Shown in pieces: positions 1 to 12,274 of a DNA stretch of 64,000 nucleotides. The translations under genes and the position numbers were made by a program. The notes below the pieces were generated by a model. The model made no database searches, had not been told where the DNA came from, and worked only from the letters and a program-made list of their open reading frames with translations. Each line of letters begins with the position of its first letter. Position 1 is the first letter of the stretch. This DNA comes from Hansfordia pulvinata. Its lineage: Eukaryota > Ascomycota > Sordariomycetes > Xylariales. The stretch is taken from contig BJKQ01000002.1 in assembly GCA_006538405.1 (NCBI GenBank), positions 2,232,001-2,296,000 of the forward strand. Reading direction: 5' to 3'.

Positions 1-700
1 CAGCCGCCAACATCGCCATAGGTGACGTCGGGCTTCTCTTCTACCGTCATCATGGTGACGGACGCGTCGATCTTGGGCGGTAAAGGAAGCATGATTTGGT
101 ACTTGTTGCGGTCGACGCCGACGCGCATGCCCTCCTCAATGTCTGTCGGGGAGACACGTTCGCCGAGCTGCACGACAAACTTTGCTATTTGCTTGACGTT
201 GATGACATATTTGCTCTTCGACTCGTCCTTCTCGTCGGCGATGATCTTGGTGCAACGGGCGACCTGGAGGGGCTGCTCCTCGGACATGCGTTGGCGGTCG
301 GCGGCGGTATCCCAGAGGTGGGGAGGCGCCAGACCGGTGTCGGACTCCTTGACACCTATCTTCTCGTCGACGCTCTGTTGTTTCTCCTTGATCTGCTTCT
401 CGAGTTTCTTGAGCCAAGTGCCATAAGGGGCGGCGCCGTACGTCTTGAGTACTTGGATATCCCTGTAAGATGTGCGTGTTAGCCAAACGGGCGCATTGGA
501 TATGTGGTCTGGGTCATGTGGGCGTCTCGACATACTCATCGGAGAGTGGTTGAATCTTCTTCTCCTCGACCTCGTCGTCTGCGTACTGCTTCTGGTACTT
601 CTCCCAATTTCTCCCCGTTGCGGAAGGCTGAGATGAACACAAGTCAGCTCCTTTCCTAGTGATAATATGCGTATACGCGCTATGAGCCGCGACATACCAT
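1..700 (-). CDS. RPT1: 26S proteasome regulatory ATPase RPT1 (PSMC2 family), 5' part
   Basis: This is the N-terminal part, about 185 residues, of proteasome base ATPase subunit 1, which helps unfold substrates at the 19S regulatory particle. The gene runs off the left edge of the window before the AAA Walker motifs. I read complement(join(<1..462, 536..627, 698..700)). The start codon is the last codon of exon 1 and is followed by a GTATGT donor. Intron 2 splits a Glu codon, giving LSDE|DIQVLK. Diagnostic family stretches are [66 protein letters not shown] and [19 protein letters not shown]. The gene is divergent from CCT4. The assignment to RPT1 rather than another RPT rests on these N-terminal blocks. 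The one-codon first coding exon is inferred, and no longer in-frame start was found. Confidence 0.9.
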
Positions 701-1606
701 ATTGGTTGTGTGAGGGAAGGCAGTGGCACGAGTTGGACAGTGGCGGACTCGACGGGCAACGGACTACGGCGGTGGAACCGTGAGAGCCGTCTGCTGTGGT
801 CGGAGCGGGATTTGTCGTCTGCTTTGCGCGGCAGGGCGATCCGCGTTGCTTCGGTCGATGGTTTTGATGGGTCGAAGTTTATGGGGATTGTATCGGAGGG
901 TTGCGAGATGCTGGCGGGCGGCGGCGGCGGAGATGGTGATGATGATGAGGTCGGACCCAGTCCAGGCAGGTACGAGGCCACGCAGTGACGAGGGAGCTCC
1001 GGCCAGTCAGCCTAGCGTTGGTGGGGAAGGCTGTGACGCTGGCTGACTTAGGTGGTAGTTACATATCTCCGTCTACGGTGTCGCAGGTGTGCACGTCTAG
1101 TACGGTTCTGCGTATCACCGTTGCCAACGCTTATGGTTAGCGTCATCTCTCACTTCCTCATGCTCGCCGTCCCAGACCTCCGTCTGCGGCTGCAGGGCTC
1201 TGGGCCCGGGGGAGGGGGGGCACTGGGTTCTGCTTATCGCACCTTGTCCCGAATCAGGGCCTTGAGCAGCTTAGGTACGTACTTTGAGTGCCCGTCCCTC
1301 CCGCAGAAAGCGAAGACGGGAAGTACTGTGATATCATTGGTACTCGCAGCCACACCGCTACAGCAAGTCCCGCCAGGTATCGCAGATTCGAGCTGTACTC
1401 CTGGGCTTTGTGAGCGCTCAACGCTCCCGCCTAGCACCGCTATTGCAGCCACTAACAAAAAAAGAAGGCGGCGTCCGCCCGCAGCTGCTGGACCACAACG
1501 CGGGGAGCTTCAGCGCAGTTGTGCTCAAGCAGATGTCGGTGGCCTGGAATTTCTCTCCTTCACGACGATAGCCTCTCTCACACCTCACACCCATTCCCTT
1601 TCGACC
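701..1606. promoter_or_regulatory. Divergent RPT1/CCT4 intergenic promoter region
   Basis: These 900 bases lie between the start codons of two divergently transcribed proteostasis genes, so they must hold both promoters and 5' leaders. The stretch before CCT4 is pyrimidine-rich, as is common in fungal leaders. I see no further gene. Open frames here are short and protein-unlike. Confidence 0.6.
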
Positions 1607-3485
1607 ATGGCGACCGTTGCGCCACCTCAGTCCGGCGGCAGCGCCGGAAAAGCCGGCGGAAACCAAGCCTTCAGAGTAGGTCTTCCTTTTCGTGCCGCCA
1701 TTTCTGATCGTTGCCCTCCTTCATTCCGTACCCCTGGTTTGCCCTGCCCCTCCATCCTTATGGCTATACGCTATACATTTCGACACGCGCATGTCGGCTC
1801 TCGCACACTGCCAACGTGCGCTCAGGTCACTGACGTCTCGGTGATGTAGGACAAGGAAAAGCCCCTCGCCGTACGCTCGGCCAACATCGTCGCCGCCAGG
1901 GCTGTCGCCGATGCCATCCGCACGTCGCTCGGCCCCCGCGGCATGGACAAGATGATTCGCAGCGGCAAGGGCGAGACCATCATCACCAACGACGGGCATA
2001 CCATGCTGAAGAGCATGGCGGTCATGCACCCTACTGCCAAGATGCTCGTCAACCTTTCCTACGCCCAGGACGTCGAGGCCGGTGACGGCACCACCTCGGT
2101 CGTCGTCGTATGCGGCGCCCTGCTCGGTGCTGCCGACCGCCTGCTCGGCAAAGGAATCCACCCCTCCGTCATCTCCGAGTCTTTCCAGCGCGCCGCCCAA
2201 GCCGCTGTCCATATCCTGCACGACATGTCCCAGCCCGTTTCCCTCGCCGACAACGCCGCCCTCTTGCAGGCTGCCAACACCTCTCTCTCCTCCAAGATTG
2301 TCTCTCAGTACTCTGGCCTACTCGGTCCCATGGCCGTCAATGCCGTCACCAAGACCATCGACATCAAGTCTGCCGATAACGTCGATCTGAAGAACATTCG
2401 CATCATCAAGAAGGTGGGCGGCACCATAGAAGACAGCGAACTCGTCGATGGCCTTGTCCTTCAGCAGCCTGTCCTCAAGAACGCCAACGGACCCTCCAGA
2501 ATGGAGAAGGCCAAGATCGGCCTGATCCAGTTCCAACTCAGCCCGCCCAAGCCTGATGTAAGTCCAATGATGTGCAATAATTGCACCATGATTCCATTCC
2601 GAGAGACTATGACTTATCGTGCTGACGCTCCACTTTCTACAGATGGAGAACACCATTTCCGTAAACGACTACCGCCAGATGGACAAAATCGTCAAGGAGG
2701 AGCGCCTGTACCTGCTCAACTTGGTCAAGAAGATCAAGAAGGCCAAGTGCAATGTCCTGCTCATTCAGAAGTCTATTCTCCGCGACGCCGTCAATGACCT
2801 GTCCCTCCACTTCCTCGCCAAGCTTGGCATTCTGGCTGTCAAGGACATTGAGCGTGATGAGGTCGAGTTCATCTGCAAGTCGACTGGTTGCAAGCCCATC
2901 GCCGACATTGACTCCTTCACCGAGGACAAGCTCGGCTCCGCGGACCTGGTCGAAGAATCCCAAGCCAACGGCGCCCGCATGGTCAAGGTTACCGGAACGA
3001 AATCTGCCGGCAAGACTGTTTCTCTAGTCTGCCGTGGTGCCAACAGCCTGATTCTGGACGAGGCCGAGCGCTCGCTCCACGACGCTCTTTGTGTGATCCG
3101 CTGCCTTGTCAAGAAGAAGGCTCTGATTGCTGGTGGTGGTGCCCCTGAGATTGAGATCGCCGCTCAGCTCACCAAGCAAGCTCGTTCGCTCACTGGCACC
3201 GAAGCCATCTGCTGGAAGGCGTTCGCTGAGGCCCTCGAGGTCATTCCCACGACACTGGCCGAGAATGCCGGACTCAACAGTATTAACGTTGTTACCGACC
3301 TGCGCCACCGCCACGAAATGGGCGAGAAGAACGCTGGCGTGAGCATCAAGAGTGGAGGCGTGAACTCCAACATCTCCAAGGAGAACGTCCTGCAGCCCTT
3401 GCTCGTCAGCACGAGCTCCATCGAGCTGGCCGCCGAGACGGTCAAGATGATCCTCAGAATTGACGACATTGCGCTGACGCGGTAG
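1607..3485 (+). CDS. CCT4: Chaperonin CCT/TRiC subunit delta (TCP-1 delta)
   Basis: This is one of the eight subunits of the cytosolic group II chaperonin, which folds actin, tubulin and WD40 proteins using ATP. I read join(1607..1675, 1850..2557, 2643..3485), giving 539 codons including stop (538 residues), normal for the family. Both introns are phase 0, with donors GTAGGT and GTAAGT. Visible features are the nucleotide-binding segment [12 protein letters not shown] (about residues 48-59), NDGHT (about 71), the GDGTTS catalytic loop (101-106) and the GGGAPEIE motif (about 423-430). Delta-type markers include [15 protein letters not shown] and [29 protein letters not shown] text. It ends in RIDDIALTR as CCT4 proteins do. 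It is divergent from RPT1 and convergent with ARP9. Confidence 0.95.
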
Positions 3486-4313
3486 TGTGATGGAGATAGC
3501 GGTTCAGTGTGGGTTTCTACGGCGAAAGGAATGATGATGGAAAAGGATCTAGACAGATAAAACGACCATGACGAGACCAAGACGTGGCCCGCAGGGCTTT
3601 CAATGGAAGACCGTGGTTGAGTGGTCAGCAGTTCACGACTATGAAGGCTGAAGCATCGTTCGACAAGTAGCCAAATGAAGCTCATGACAGATGTATGATC
3701 GACAGCCTTTCCCCCCAGTGCAATTGTGCTGGTCTACCAAGCGCCTTTCCCCGGCGAATACTCAAGTGCCATGTCGTAGCTCTTTTGAGTTATCAGCAGT
3801 TTGTCATCTCAGGAGTCAGCCAACAGCATGTCGATTTTACACCACGGGTTACATCCGGCTTTCCTGCGGACGTACGTTGCTTCGACCCGAACATACTCCC
3901 TTGGGCTCGCGAGATGCTCTGTCGCAGCCCACCGTGAGCCCACAGCACAACGCTAATAGACACTGGCTCCGTTAGGTGACGAGTACTACGCGAGTTGTTG
4001 GGGGGCAATGTAGCGATTTAATATAGTAGCTGTAACTCATCAGACAACGACAAGACATGATTCGGTGGGTTGATTCGGTGGGTTGACTCGGTGGGTTGAC
4101 GTATGGATATTTAAAAATCTCTAAACTGAACACGCAAACAGGTTAAAAGAGCCAGATTTTCCTTTATCTTCTCCTTGTAAGATCCCTGGGACTGATTCAC
4201 TGGAAGAGGGGCGGCGAGGAACAGTCGAGGAAATCAACACCTCCCGGACCAAACTTCCCCATTTGCATCGTTTAACTTCATTACAGCCCTTCTTTTCCTA
4301 CACAGCATTGGAC
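3486..4313. other. Convergent 3' intergenic region (CCT4 / ARP9)
   Basis: This holds the 3' ends of two convergent genes. It has no credible coding sequence. The only structured element is a 13-bp unit, TGATTCGGTGGGT, repeated three times at 4058-4096. Terminators are expected here, but no bacterial-type terminator applies to this genome. Confidence 0.5.
4058..4096. repeat. 13-bp tandem triplicate
   Basis: Three head-to-tail copies of TGATTCGGTGGGT lie side by side, the third with one C for T. They sit between the convergent CCT4 and ARP9 3' ends. Function is unknown. Confidence 0.85.
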
Positions 4314-6660
4314 TTAGGACCCGCCGAGCATGGAGTGCCCACGGATAGCCTTGGGGCCCATCTCGCTGAAACCAAGTTAGCATACGTTCTCAACCTACAT
4401 CATAGTCTGTGCTGAGGCATGGGCAGGGATGGATATATTGGAGTCCCTGCGTTGAACCCGGAGAAGAAGGGGAGGTCGCGTTGGGGAAAAGGGTGGCAAG
4501 AGCTTACTTGAAATCAACACGGTTCAAACTCATCATACGCTGAGCCTCCGTACCTTGGGCATCGAGGTTATGGATGCAAAAGGCCAGGCGGGCCGCGACC
4601 AGAGAGCCGAGGAACATGGACTCCTCGAAGCCGTTCTTGGTCCACTCGGCCAGGTAGGTGGGGAGCGTGGCCAGCTTGATACTCATGGGCGTCTGGCCGT
4701 GTGGGTGGTGCTGGTGATGCTGATGCTGACCGATGGAGGCGCCCATGTTGCCGTCGGGCCCGCCGGGGGTCGACACGTTGGCAGCCTGCGCGGCACCGGG
4801 CACGCCCGCCGCCGAAGCTGTCGTCGCGGCTTGCAGCAGCGGGTTTACCGAACTTGTCGATGGCAGCTGACCCGTAAATGACCCGGTTGGGGTCTGCGAG
4901 CCCGTGCCCGAGGGCGTGGCCATATTAGACGGCAGCTCCGACGTGAAGATAGTCGCCGTGCTAGGCGAAATGATGTGGCGCGCCGTCAGCGTCTGCACGA
5001 TGTTTTCCTTCAGGCCTCGGAGGCGACTGCCGTTGCCGACGAAGACGAGATTATCCCAGCACTCGGCGCGCTTGCGGTGCTCGTCGATGCTTTGAATGGT
5101 GCGGTAGATGGTCTCGACGATGCGGTCTATCTCGCCGCGGTTGGCGAACAAGAAGCGCTCGAGCCCAACCTCGATATCCTTGCGCACACGCTTGGTCCTC
5201 CTCTCAGTGACCGAAGCGGTTGCCTCGGCGGCGAAAGGCAGTGGCGGGGTACCGTTGGCGTCCTCGGCCGTCTCCTTTTTGGGCTCTTCGGCTTTGGGAG
5301 CCTCTTCGGCTTTGGCTTCCTCCGGCTTGGCTTCGGGGCCCGGCGCGCTCTCCCCAGCAGCCGCCTCTGCATCAGCCGCCGGTGCCGGTGCCGGTGCCGG
5401 TGCTGCTGGGGCCGCTTCGGGCGCTGGAGCAGGCGCGGCCTCCGGCTGGGCAGTGTTGTCGACGATTGGGACCTGAACGTCTTCGTGGACAAGCTCCTCG
5501 TAATGAAACGTGTTGAATTTCCGTTTAGAATTGGGCAGCTTGGCAAGCCTGGCGGCAGCGCTCTCCTGTTCTTGGCCCTTGGCCTTCTTCGATTTTGCGG
5601 CTTTCTCAGCCTTCTCCTTCTCCTTCTTAGCGAGGAATTCACGAGTATTGCCCGCAGTGACAATATTGGCGACGTCCAACACGCCCTCGTCGCCCTTTTC
5701 TTCGCCGTCGGCGGCCTCTGGGGCGCTCTCCGAAAGCGGGGGCGCAGGAGCAACAGCGCTCGCTGCGGCAGGCTTAGAGGGGTCAGTAGGCTGGGAAGGG
5801 TCGACGATTGCGGCGTCAGCGTGAAGGGCTTCCTCGTTGGTGGGCAGGTCCATCAGCTCGGGCTGATCGGGAGCATACGGCAGTACCTCGCAGAGGTGAC
5901 TCTGCTTGAGCTGCTCAGCCATGTCGTGGGTAAAGTTCTTGGCCTTCAGCAGGGATATCAGGCTCTGGGTGAAGACCTCGCCGCCAGAGATGTGACGCTC
6001 CGGGTTGGGGTACCCAAGGTCGCGGTGGCCAACAATGTTGTTGTCGTGAATGCAGGTGACGTCAACCTTCTCGTGGCCAATATCGACGACGGTCATGGTG
6101 GGCCATTTCAGGCCGTACTGAGCAGCAATGGCGCTGTGGAGGAGGCACAGGGCCGGGGTCTTGGTCTTCTCAAATATGTAGCGGGCGATCGTCTCGCAGT
6201 CGGGGCGGGACCACTGGGGGGAGGCCATGAGAACGATGGGGGTGTTGTGGTAGGTGGTCGTCAGCAAGCTGTGGACATGGTCGAGGAAGGCGAGGAATGC
6301 CTCCATGTTGATGATACGGCCGCCCTGAATGGGGTAGATGGCCCCTTCGCTGCTGTCGTGGTCCTCGACATATTCAAAGTCGTCCTCGCCGGCCGGAGAA
6401 GAGCCATTGGCGGCGGCAGTGCCTGACTTGGGCCGCCTGTAGGTGTGAAAGGGGCGGTACTCGCCCTCGTCATCGTCGTCAGCGGCAGCAGAGGCGTCCA
6501 CGTCCTTGGGCGCGCTGGAAGGGGCGCGGAACATGCGTGTGGCGAAGCGGTGGGCCGGCGGGGTGAGCTCGCCGCAGCCGAGCTGAGCCAAGGTGGTCTG
6601 GCTGCCGGGGCAGACGACGAGGATCTGGTCCTCACGCCACTTTCCCTGCTGGCCTGACAT
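4314..6660 (-). CDS. ARP9: Actin-related protein Arp9, SWI/SNF and RSC chromatin-remodelling subunit
   Basis: This is a nuclear actin-related protein that, by family knowledge, pairs with Arp7 or Arp42 in SWI/SNF-class remodelers. I read complement(join(4314..4365, 4508..6660)), 734 residues. The start is the ATG giving MSGQQGKWREDQILVVCPGS; upstream in frame there is only TTG. The actin fold appears in CPGSQTTLAQLG (about 17-28), YPIQGGRIINMEAFLAFLDHV (about 109-129), the phosphate-loop-like VVDIGHEKVDVTCI (191-204), HISGGEVFTQSL (223-234) and FVGNGSRLRGL (540-550). A low-complexity Ala/Pro/Glu/Lys insert fills roughly 280-480. The first exon appears to end in AAG TAA, but GTAAGC there is a donor. 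A TATGCTAAC branch site and TTTCAG acceptor lead to a terminal 17-residue exon beginning EMGPKAIRG. Confidence 0.88.
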
Positions 6661-9050
6661 AGTGGCGGCCGTGAGGGGGGTTCTCCGATGGAACGAAAGG
6701 ACGCCCAAAATTGATTGGGCGTCAGGGACGAGGTTTCGGCGGAGAGGAAGTCGTCGGCAGGCGTGCGCCCGGGGTGGACGAGCTGAGCGTTCCGAAGCTG
6801 CTCGCGGCGGCGCGCGCGGGCCCTACGAGCCTTGGGGTCGTCGAGGGCAAGGGGAGCGGCGGCGCTGCGGCCGGCGGCCTGGAGCCTGGACGTGAGGCTT
6901 GAGCCGGGGATGCGCCGATGGAGGGCGTCGCTCTCGTGATCGTCGGCAAGGGAGCTAGCGGTGCGGCGGTGCTTGTGCGCAGAGCCGTGACCTGCGGAGC
7001 GGGCAGAGCGGTGGGCTTGCGCAATGCGCCAATGGGGGCCAGACTGGTGCGGGCTGTCGGCGTGCGCGGGTCGGTCGTCGTCGCCGGAGGTCGAAGAGAG
7101 GTGGCAGGGCGAGGGCGAGGGGGAGGGAGATGATGTGATGGACCGGTCGTCGTCGAGGGCGCCAGCAGGCGAGTGCTTGAGAATCCAGTCCAGCTCGCGA
7201 CTGCAGGCGACGCGCCCACTGCTACTCTTGGCCTTGTTGGCCGTCTCATTACGAGTACTCGTACCAGTACTGTCGGCGCTATCCGTTTCCCTCTTGCTCG
7301 TATTGGGCCCGTTTCGGGTACGAGGACGAGAGGTACTTGTACTGGCTGCGCGCGCTGGGCTGCTACGGGTACTCATATGCCATGCCCCAACCGGAGCCTC
7401 TTCAGCCACAACAGCTGGAGTGCCCATTGGAAATCCGGAGGTACGAGGAGTAGCTTTCCTGGCGCTGCGCGGGCGACGCTCGGGTACCAGGTCGCTTTTC
7501 ACTGGAGTCACTGGGGTCCTACCCGTATAAGTCAGCAGCCAGTCGAATACCGTGCCTTATACTACCTCCATCATCACTTGGATCCAGTTGGCTCGGTCGC
7601 CGTAGGAGATGAGGCTCTCGCATCAGGAATGTTCACTCACTCGAGTTCTTCAAAAGCGGTGCCGGCTCCAGGCCCAACTGACCGCCGGTATTGCTCCGTC
7701 ATTGCTCCCTTGCGTCCGCACCGGGATTATTCCGTGGGATGATGTGTTGATCGTGACGTTGGGCCGACTCGGCGAAGCGTACAGAGTGTAGGGTCCTTTG
7801 GACCAATATGCCCGCGGCGACGAGAGTGCGTTTATGGTGTTGTGCGTATCTTTGCTCGCTTCTGAGAGCCCTCTCGCAACTGCGACTGCGACTGCGATGA
7901 AGGCGGTGGCGGCGGCGGCGGCGGCGGGAGTTGGGGAGCACACCGAGTTGTAGAGCGAGCAGTGGCAGGAAGAAGACGAAAAGTAGGGGGAAAAGGTCAA
8001 CATGTAGAACGGGTGAAAAGTACGGGTGAAAAGAATGGGTGAGAAGAACAGGCCAGAAGCAAGAATCACAATAGGCGCCTTTCAATCGCATGGCCCCATT
8101 TGCTGGTCCCTTTGCGAGTCTCTGGGTATCTATTGAATGACACCGCATAGTACCATGCTTGAGTGTTTGCTCGTTAACGCGGCTGCCTCCACTCACTCTG
8201 CCGCGGTGCCCAGCAACCCGAAACCCGCTTGCCACGGGCTTTCCACACACCACCTATTGCGTTACCAAAGTGCATTCGAGCTCCGAAGCTTGGGGACGGT
8301 CCTGCATGTCCGCAGGTTCAAGCCAGATCAAGACTTGAACACATCACTGAAGTGCTACATGAGGGCGCTTTGGGTACTTTTCTCTTGCTACTTGCCCTGG
8401 CACATTGGACTCTGGACACATGGGGCACGTAGCATGCATCACTCATCACTCGTATCTGCCACGATCAATAACAAAGTGGCTGCTGAATGTATCATATTGG
8501 GTCGACCGCTTGCACCGCAGTATCGGCGGCAGCTGCCCAAGTCCTGTAAGCCTAACAACTGCAGGTTCATCAAAGTCGTCATATAACCGTCTTCTCCAGA
8601 GAAACAAGATCTCGCCTCCTAAGCCCCTGCGCCGCTAATGATGCTTTGTCTCGTTAGAATTAGATTATGCACAACCATAACCGCGGTATGGGTGATATCT
8701 CGTGAGGAAGGAAAAGAGAAATAAAAGTCGCGCCTTGTCTGGAGAGGGCAAAGCCGGTCCTGCGCGGTTGCCTGCCCCCAAGAACCCGTCTTGTGGGTTC
8801 GTCCCAACGCTGGACGCCCCTCGAAAAAAAGTATGATTTGAACCGCTGCCTATGCAGCATGCCCATGCTTTGAACGCTAAAAAAAAATCCGCATCGTGGT
8901 ATCTCTGTTCCGTGTCGTGTACATGTGTCTCCAAAAGCAAAGAACCTTGCCGCTCGAAATAGGAAGGGAATTTGGCGCGTAATAGATGGAAAGAATTGGG
9001 GCCTCAACTCTGTGATGGTTGAGTCGTCGAAAGGAATGTCGTGAAAAGAA
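6661..9050. other. Intergenic region upstream of ARP9
   Basis: This 2.4-kb stretch holds the ARP9 promoter and leader and the 3' flank of the SYLF gene. The part from about 6700 to 7510 is very GC-rich and open on the minus strand over a long span, but it has no convincing ATG-initiated, domain-bearing protein (see findings). A perfect TACGAGTACTCGTA palindrome lies at 7250-7263. I see nothing recognisable from 7520 to 9050. Confidence 0.4.
7250..7263. repeat. Perfect 14-bp palindrome TACGAGTACTCGTA
   Basis: This is one member of the dispersed intergenic palindrome family described in the findings. It is identical to its own reverse complement. Confidence 0.9.
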
Positions 9051-11323
9051 TCATGCCACCTGCACCATGCTGTGCCTCTCTTCAGGCAGAGTCGTTGAGG
9101 TTGTCTTGGTGGCGGATACTGATGCGTGCTCAAGCTCAACCTGGGCTTCCTTCACGGCTCGCTCGTCCCCCGAGGCTGCCACGTAGCCAGCGCTGTCTTG
9201 GGAGGCGCGAACAGTATTCGAGAGCTGCTCGAGGTCCTGGGTGGTCTTCGTGTGCATTTCGCTAGTTTTCTCGAAAAGCTCGTCGTTCTCCGAGATGGTC
9301 GTGGTGTCGAAAGCTTCGGCCAGGGACCCTTCGGTGCTGTGCAGTGCTCTGGGCGTGGTCGGGTCTTCGGGCTCGGGACCGAGATCAAACTCCTGCCTGA
9401 GGGGGCTGCTGACCATCTTCTCGCCCATCTGACTCTTGCGGCGGGATGCCCTCGCCGGGTTACGGGACGGGACAGGGGGTGTCACTCTTTTTGGGATCGT
9501 GACCATTGCGCCTTTGGCATGAACGCCCTGCGACGCTACCATAGCCGTGCGAGGGGGGCCTGCGCCATCGCAACCTCGAACACAACTGTTTCCTCTTCGG
9601 CATCTTCGAAGTCGTCCTCGGCGTCGTCCTCGGCGTCGTCCTCGGCGTCGTCCTCGGAGTCGTTGTCCTCGCCGTCTTCGTCGTCTGCATCATGTTCATC
9701 TTCTGCTTCCGCCGCAAGACCGACGATAGGGGATGTGCTGGTGCCCTTGTCTGCCATGTCCTCAGGCTCTTCCGAGAGTGGTTCTTCCTTGATGGACGTG
9801 ATCCTGGATGGTGTCGCAAGTGCCTCTTCTTGCAGGTCGGGAAACTGAGTCAACTTCCGGATCGCACTCATGTCGATCTTGGTGTAGTCCACCTCCTCCG
9901 GCTCTTTCGGCTCACTCTTCTCGTCACCCGAGGCACTGTTGTGGCCATCCTCGCTCTGACTCTGGCTGGGACTGGGCGTCGTTTCCGGAGTATGCGTAAA
10001 GGTCTGGGTACCGGCGTCCGTCATTTGACTCCGCTCGGTACAAATTGTCGCGGTCGTTCGGTTGGACATGTAGCTGCCTCGGTTGGAACGAGTGAAGAAC
10101 GTGTCGATGCTTCGTCGACCACCCTTGGAAAACACCGGGCTCGTCGGGCTGGGGCTGTAGTCGAATTGACTGCTCTCGGGCCTCAGACGGCTCCCTGCCT
10201 CACGAATTCCCATTCCAGCCATCTCCAGGGCCATGACGCCGAAAGGGTCTGGGTCCTCGTTGTCAGGGACGCCGAAGTTGGGCGATAGGCTGGTGGCGCT
10301 TTGAGGGGACTCGATCGACACGTCTCCGGGTGCAGGCTGCGCCGAGAGCTTCTCCAGCAGCGCAGCATCAAAGTCGGTCCTGCCTTCGGCTGCTTTCAGA
10401 ACTTCGGTGAGCGGTCTAGTTTGAGGGAGACTCTGATTAATGTCGCCAGCCAGGATCTTGGGGACAGCGAGACTCATGCCATAATAGCGCTCGTTCTCGT
10501 CGCTGCGCTCAGACAGCACGGTGCCATCCAGCTTCACCTCGGCAGCTTGACCTTTGCCTTTGACGTATGATATGACCGTATCACTCAGGTCAGTGCATCG
10601 GACATCGTTTTCGAGGAGGCCAACAGTGACCAGAGGCCCTGGGGCCATAGCGACATCGGTCCCAAGGGTGAACTTTTGCCTGGCGAAAATTTCCAGGACG
10701 GTAAAGTTGTTGATGACCAGAACGCAGTCGTAGATGTCGATGCCCAAGGCAAAGCCAAGACTAGGAGTCTGAAGGGTGAGGCCGGAGGGGGGAGACCAAG
10801 AACCGTCTGGCTTGCGAGATACCAGGACGCCGCTTCCGCCAGAGCCCGAGGTCCACAGACCCGAGCGCATGGAGGTGAAGACAGCGAGCCCGATAGCATT
10901 CTGGATGATCATGGGCGGGATTTTTCGTAGTATCTTGTGGCTGTTTGTCGAGCTGCCGCTGGCAAAAGTTTGTGGGCTGCCAGGATGATCATCGGGGGCT
11001 GAGTAGCCATCGGCTGCAAAGCAAACTTGTCAGCAGAGATGGACACGACTTGAGAGACGAGGGGGACGTGACATACTACAGAAGGACTTGAGAATGCGGG
11101 CAGCTTTCTCGCACTCTTTGTCCAGAGTCCCGGGCCAGAAGGCCTCTCTACCAAGGCGATTGGTGCTGAGGCGGTTCACGGGCGAGGGGATCTTGTCGGC
11201 CCAGCCACGGACTTTGTCGAGACTCGAGTTACGCCCATGCTGGAGTTGGTGTAATTGAGGCTGTTGCTGCGAACCTCTGCTGCTGCGATCCCATGCAGGG
11301 AGCAAGGCAGAAACCCGCTGCAT
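9051..11323 (-). CDS. SYLF-domain (Ysc84/SH3YL1-like, former DUF500) protein, apparent frameshift
   Basis: This is a probable lipid-binding and actin-patch regulator of the Ysc84/SH3YL1 group. I read complement(join(9536..11013, 11077..11323)) for the literal frame; the donor is GTATGT and the acceptor TTTGCAG, splitting a Thr codon. The start gives MQRVSALLPAWDRSS. The SYLF region follows: DKVRGWADKIPSPVN, KECEKAARILKSFC, IIQNAIGLAVFTSMRSG (about 118), the Gly-rich GSGGSGVLVSRKPDGSWSPP, then LGIDIYDCVLVINN. The C-terminal half is disordered, with an acidic DDAEDD repeat encoded by a 12-bp tandem unit. The frame stops at 9536. A protein-like frame resumes at once (TIPKRVTPPVPSRNPARASR) and runs to 9051. 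One extra C in the C6 run near 9552-9557 would join the two. I therefore treat 9051-11323 as one gene, though a true early stop remains possible. Confidence 0.75.
9600..9660 (-). repeat. 12-bp coding tandem repeat (DDAE)n in the SYLF gene
   Basis: Several near-identical 12-bp units (cgtcctcggcgt on the plus strand) encode a repeated Asp-Asp-Ala-Glu block in the acidic tail of the SYLF protein. The region is likely to vary in length between strains. Confidence 0.7.
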
Positions 11324-12274
11324 GGCTGTGGTAGTGGCGTGTTCCCAACCAGTCGGGATGCCGGCCCAGGCGACCGGGCCCTACTCCAGGGGCAATGGAG
11401 GTCGTGATTGTGTGGGCGCGCTGGGATCGGCCAAGTATAGGCGGCGGCGCGAGGTACCGGCACGGACAGTGATGAATCAAATGTGCCAGTACTCGAAGAC
11501 CGGGCGAGGTATGTGAGCGGGCGAACAGGGCGTTGTTCCGTTGTTTGCTGATGCGGGCCGGAAATGCAGGGACGAAGGCAACCGGCTTATGGCAGTCCGT
11601 TCCGCGGTCGTGATCGTGCTGGTGTTGTGTTTTGCATGCTCCCTCCAGACCGGCCGAGGGACGCAGGTCGAGGGACGGAAGGCGAGGTAGTTGGGTGGGT
11701 ATGGAGTTGGCGAGAGAGGTGGTGAAGAGGCACGAGGTGACGGAGTGGCAGCAGAAGAGGGCGCCCGTGCAATTGATGAATAGTACGAGGCGGCAGGTCC
11801 TCAGCAAGGAATGGATGGCAGGCAGGGTAAGGTAGGTAGTACCGCTTCCTTTCTCCGTAGGGAGGTACCTACTCGTAGGTAGGTGCTCGCAGCAGTACGG
11901 AGTAAACGGACTGGCTGCCAGGGTTGGACGGGGTCCAGGTGAAGAGGGCCCCACGAGGGCGAGGCCTTGCATTGGATCCCCACTTGCGCAGCTCGCTCCC
12001 GATTGTACATCCCAGCCTGCGGGCCACGGGAGAGCCCCTCTCGTAAGAGGTACCGGCACAAGACGCCCGGATCAGGGCGCGGGCGACGTTCCTGAGCGAG
12101 AAACAGGTACCGGTGTCTTGGCGACCCCAGTCGTCTGATGCACGCACTCAGCGGTGCAAAGTACCGGCCTGAGGGTGTGCTCGAGTACCCGCACGAGAAA
12201 TCCACCGTACGTGTGCGCCAGTGGTGGGTTCGCGGAAACCGTGAGAGTGTGAGTGCTACTGGATCTACGGTACC

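Noticed and set aside
4975..6426. 483-codon plus-strand frame opposite ARP9
   Set aside because: It is an antisense shadow of the GC-rich ARP9 exon, with no domain and reversed codon bias.
6661..6708. N-terminal extension of ARP9 to 6708
   Set aside because: It begins at TTG, not ATG. The ATG at 6660 has a good context and matches the family start.
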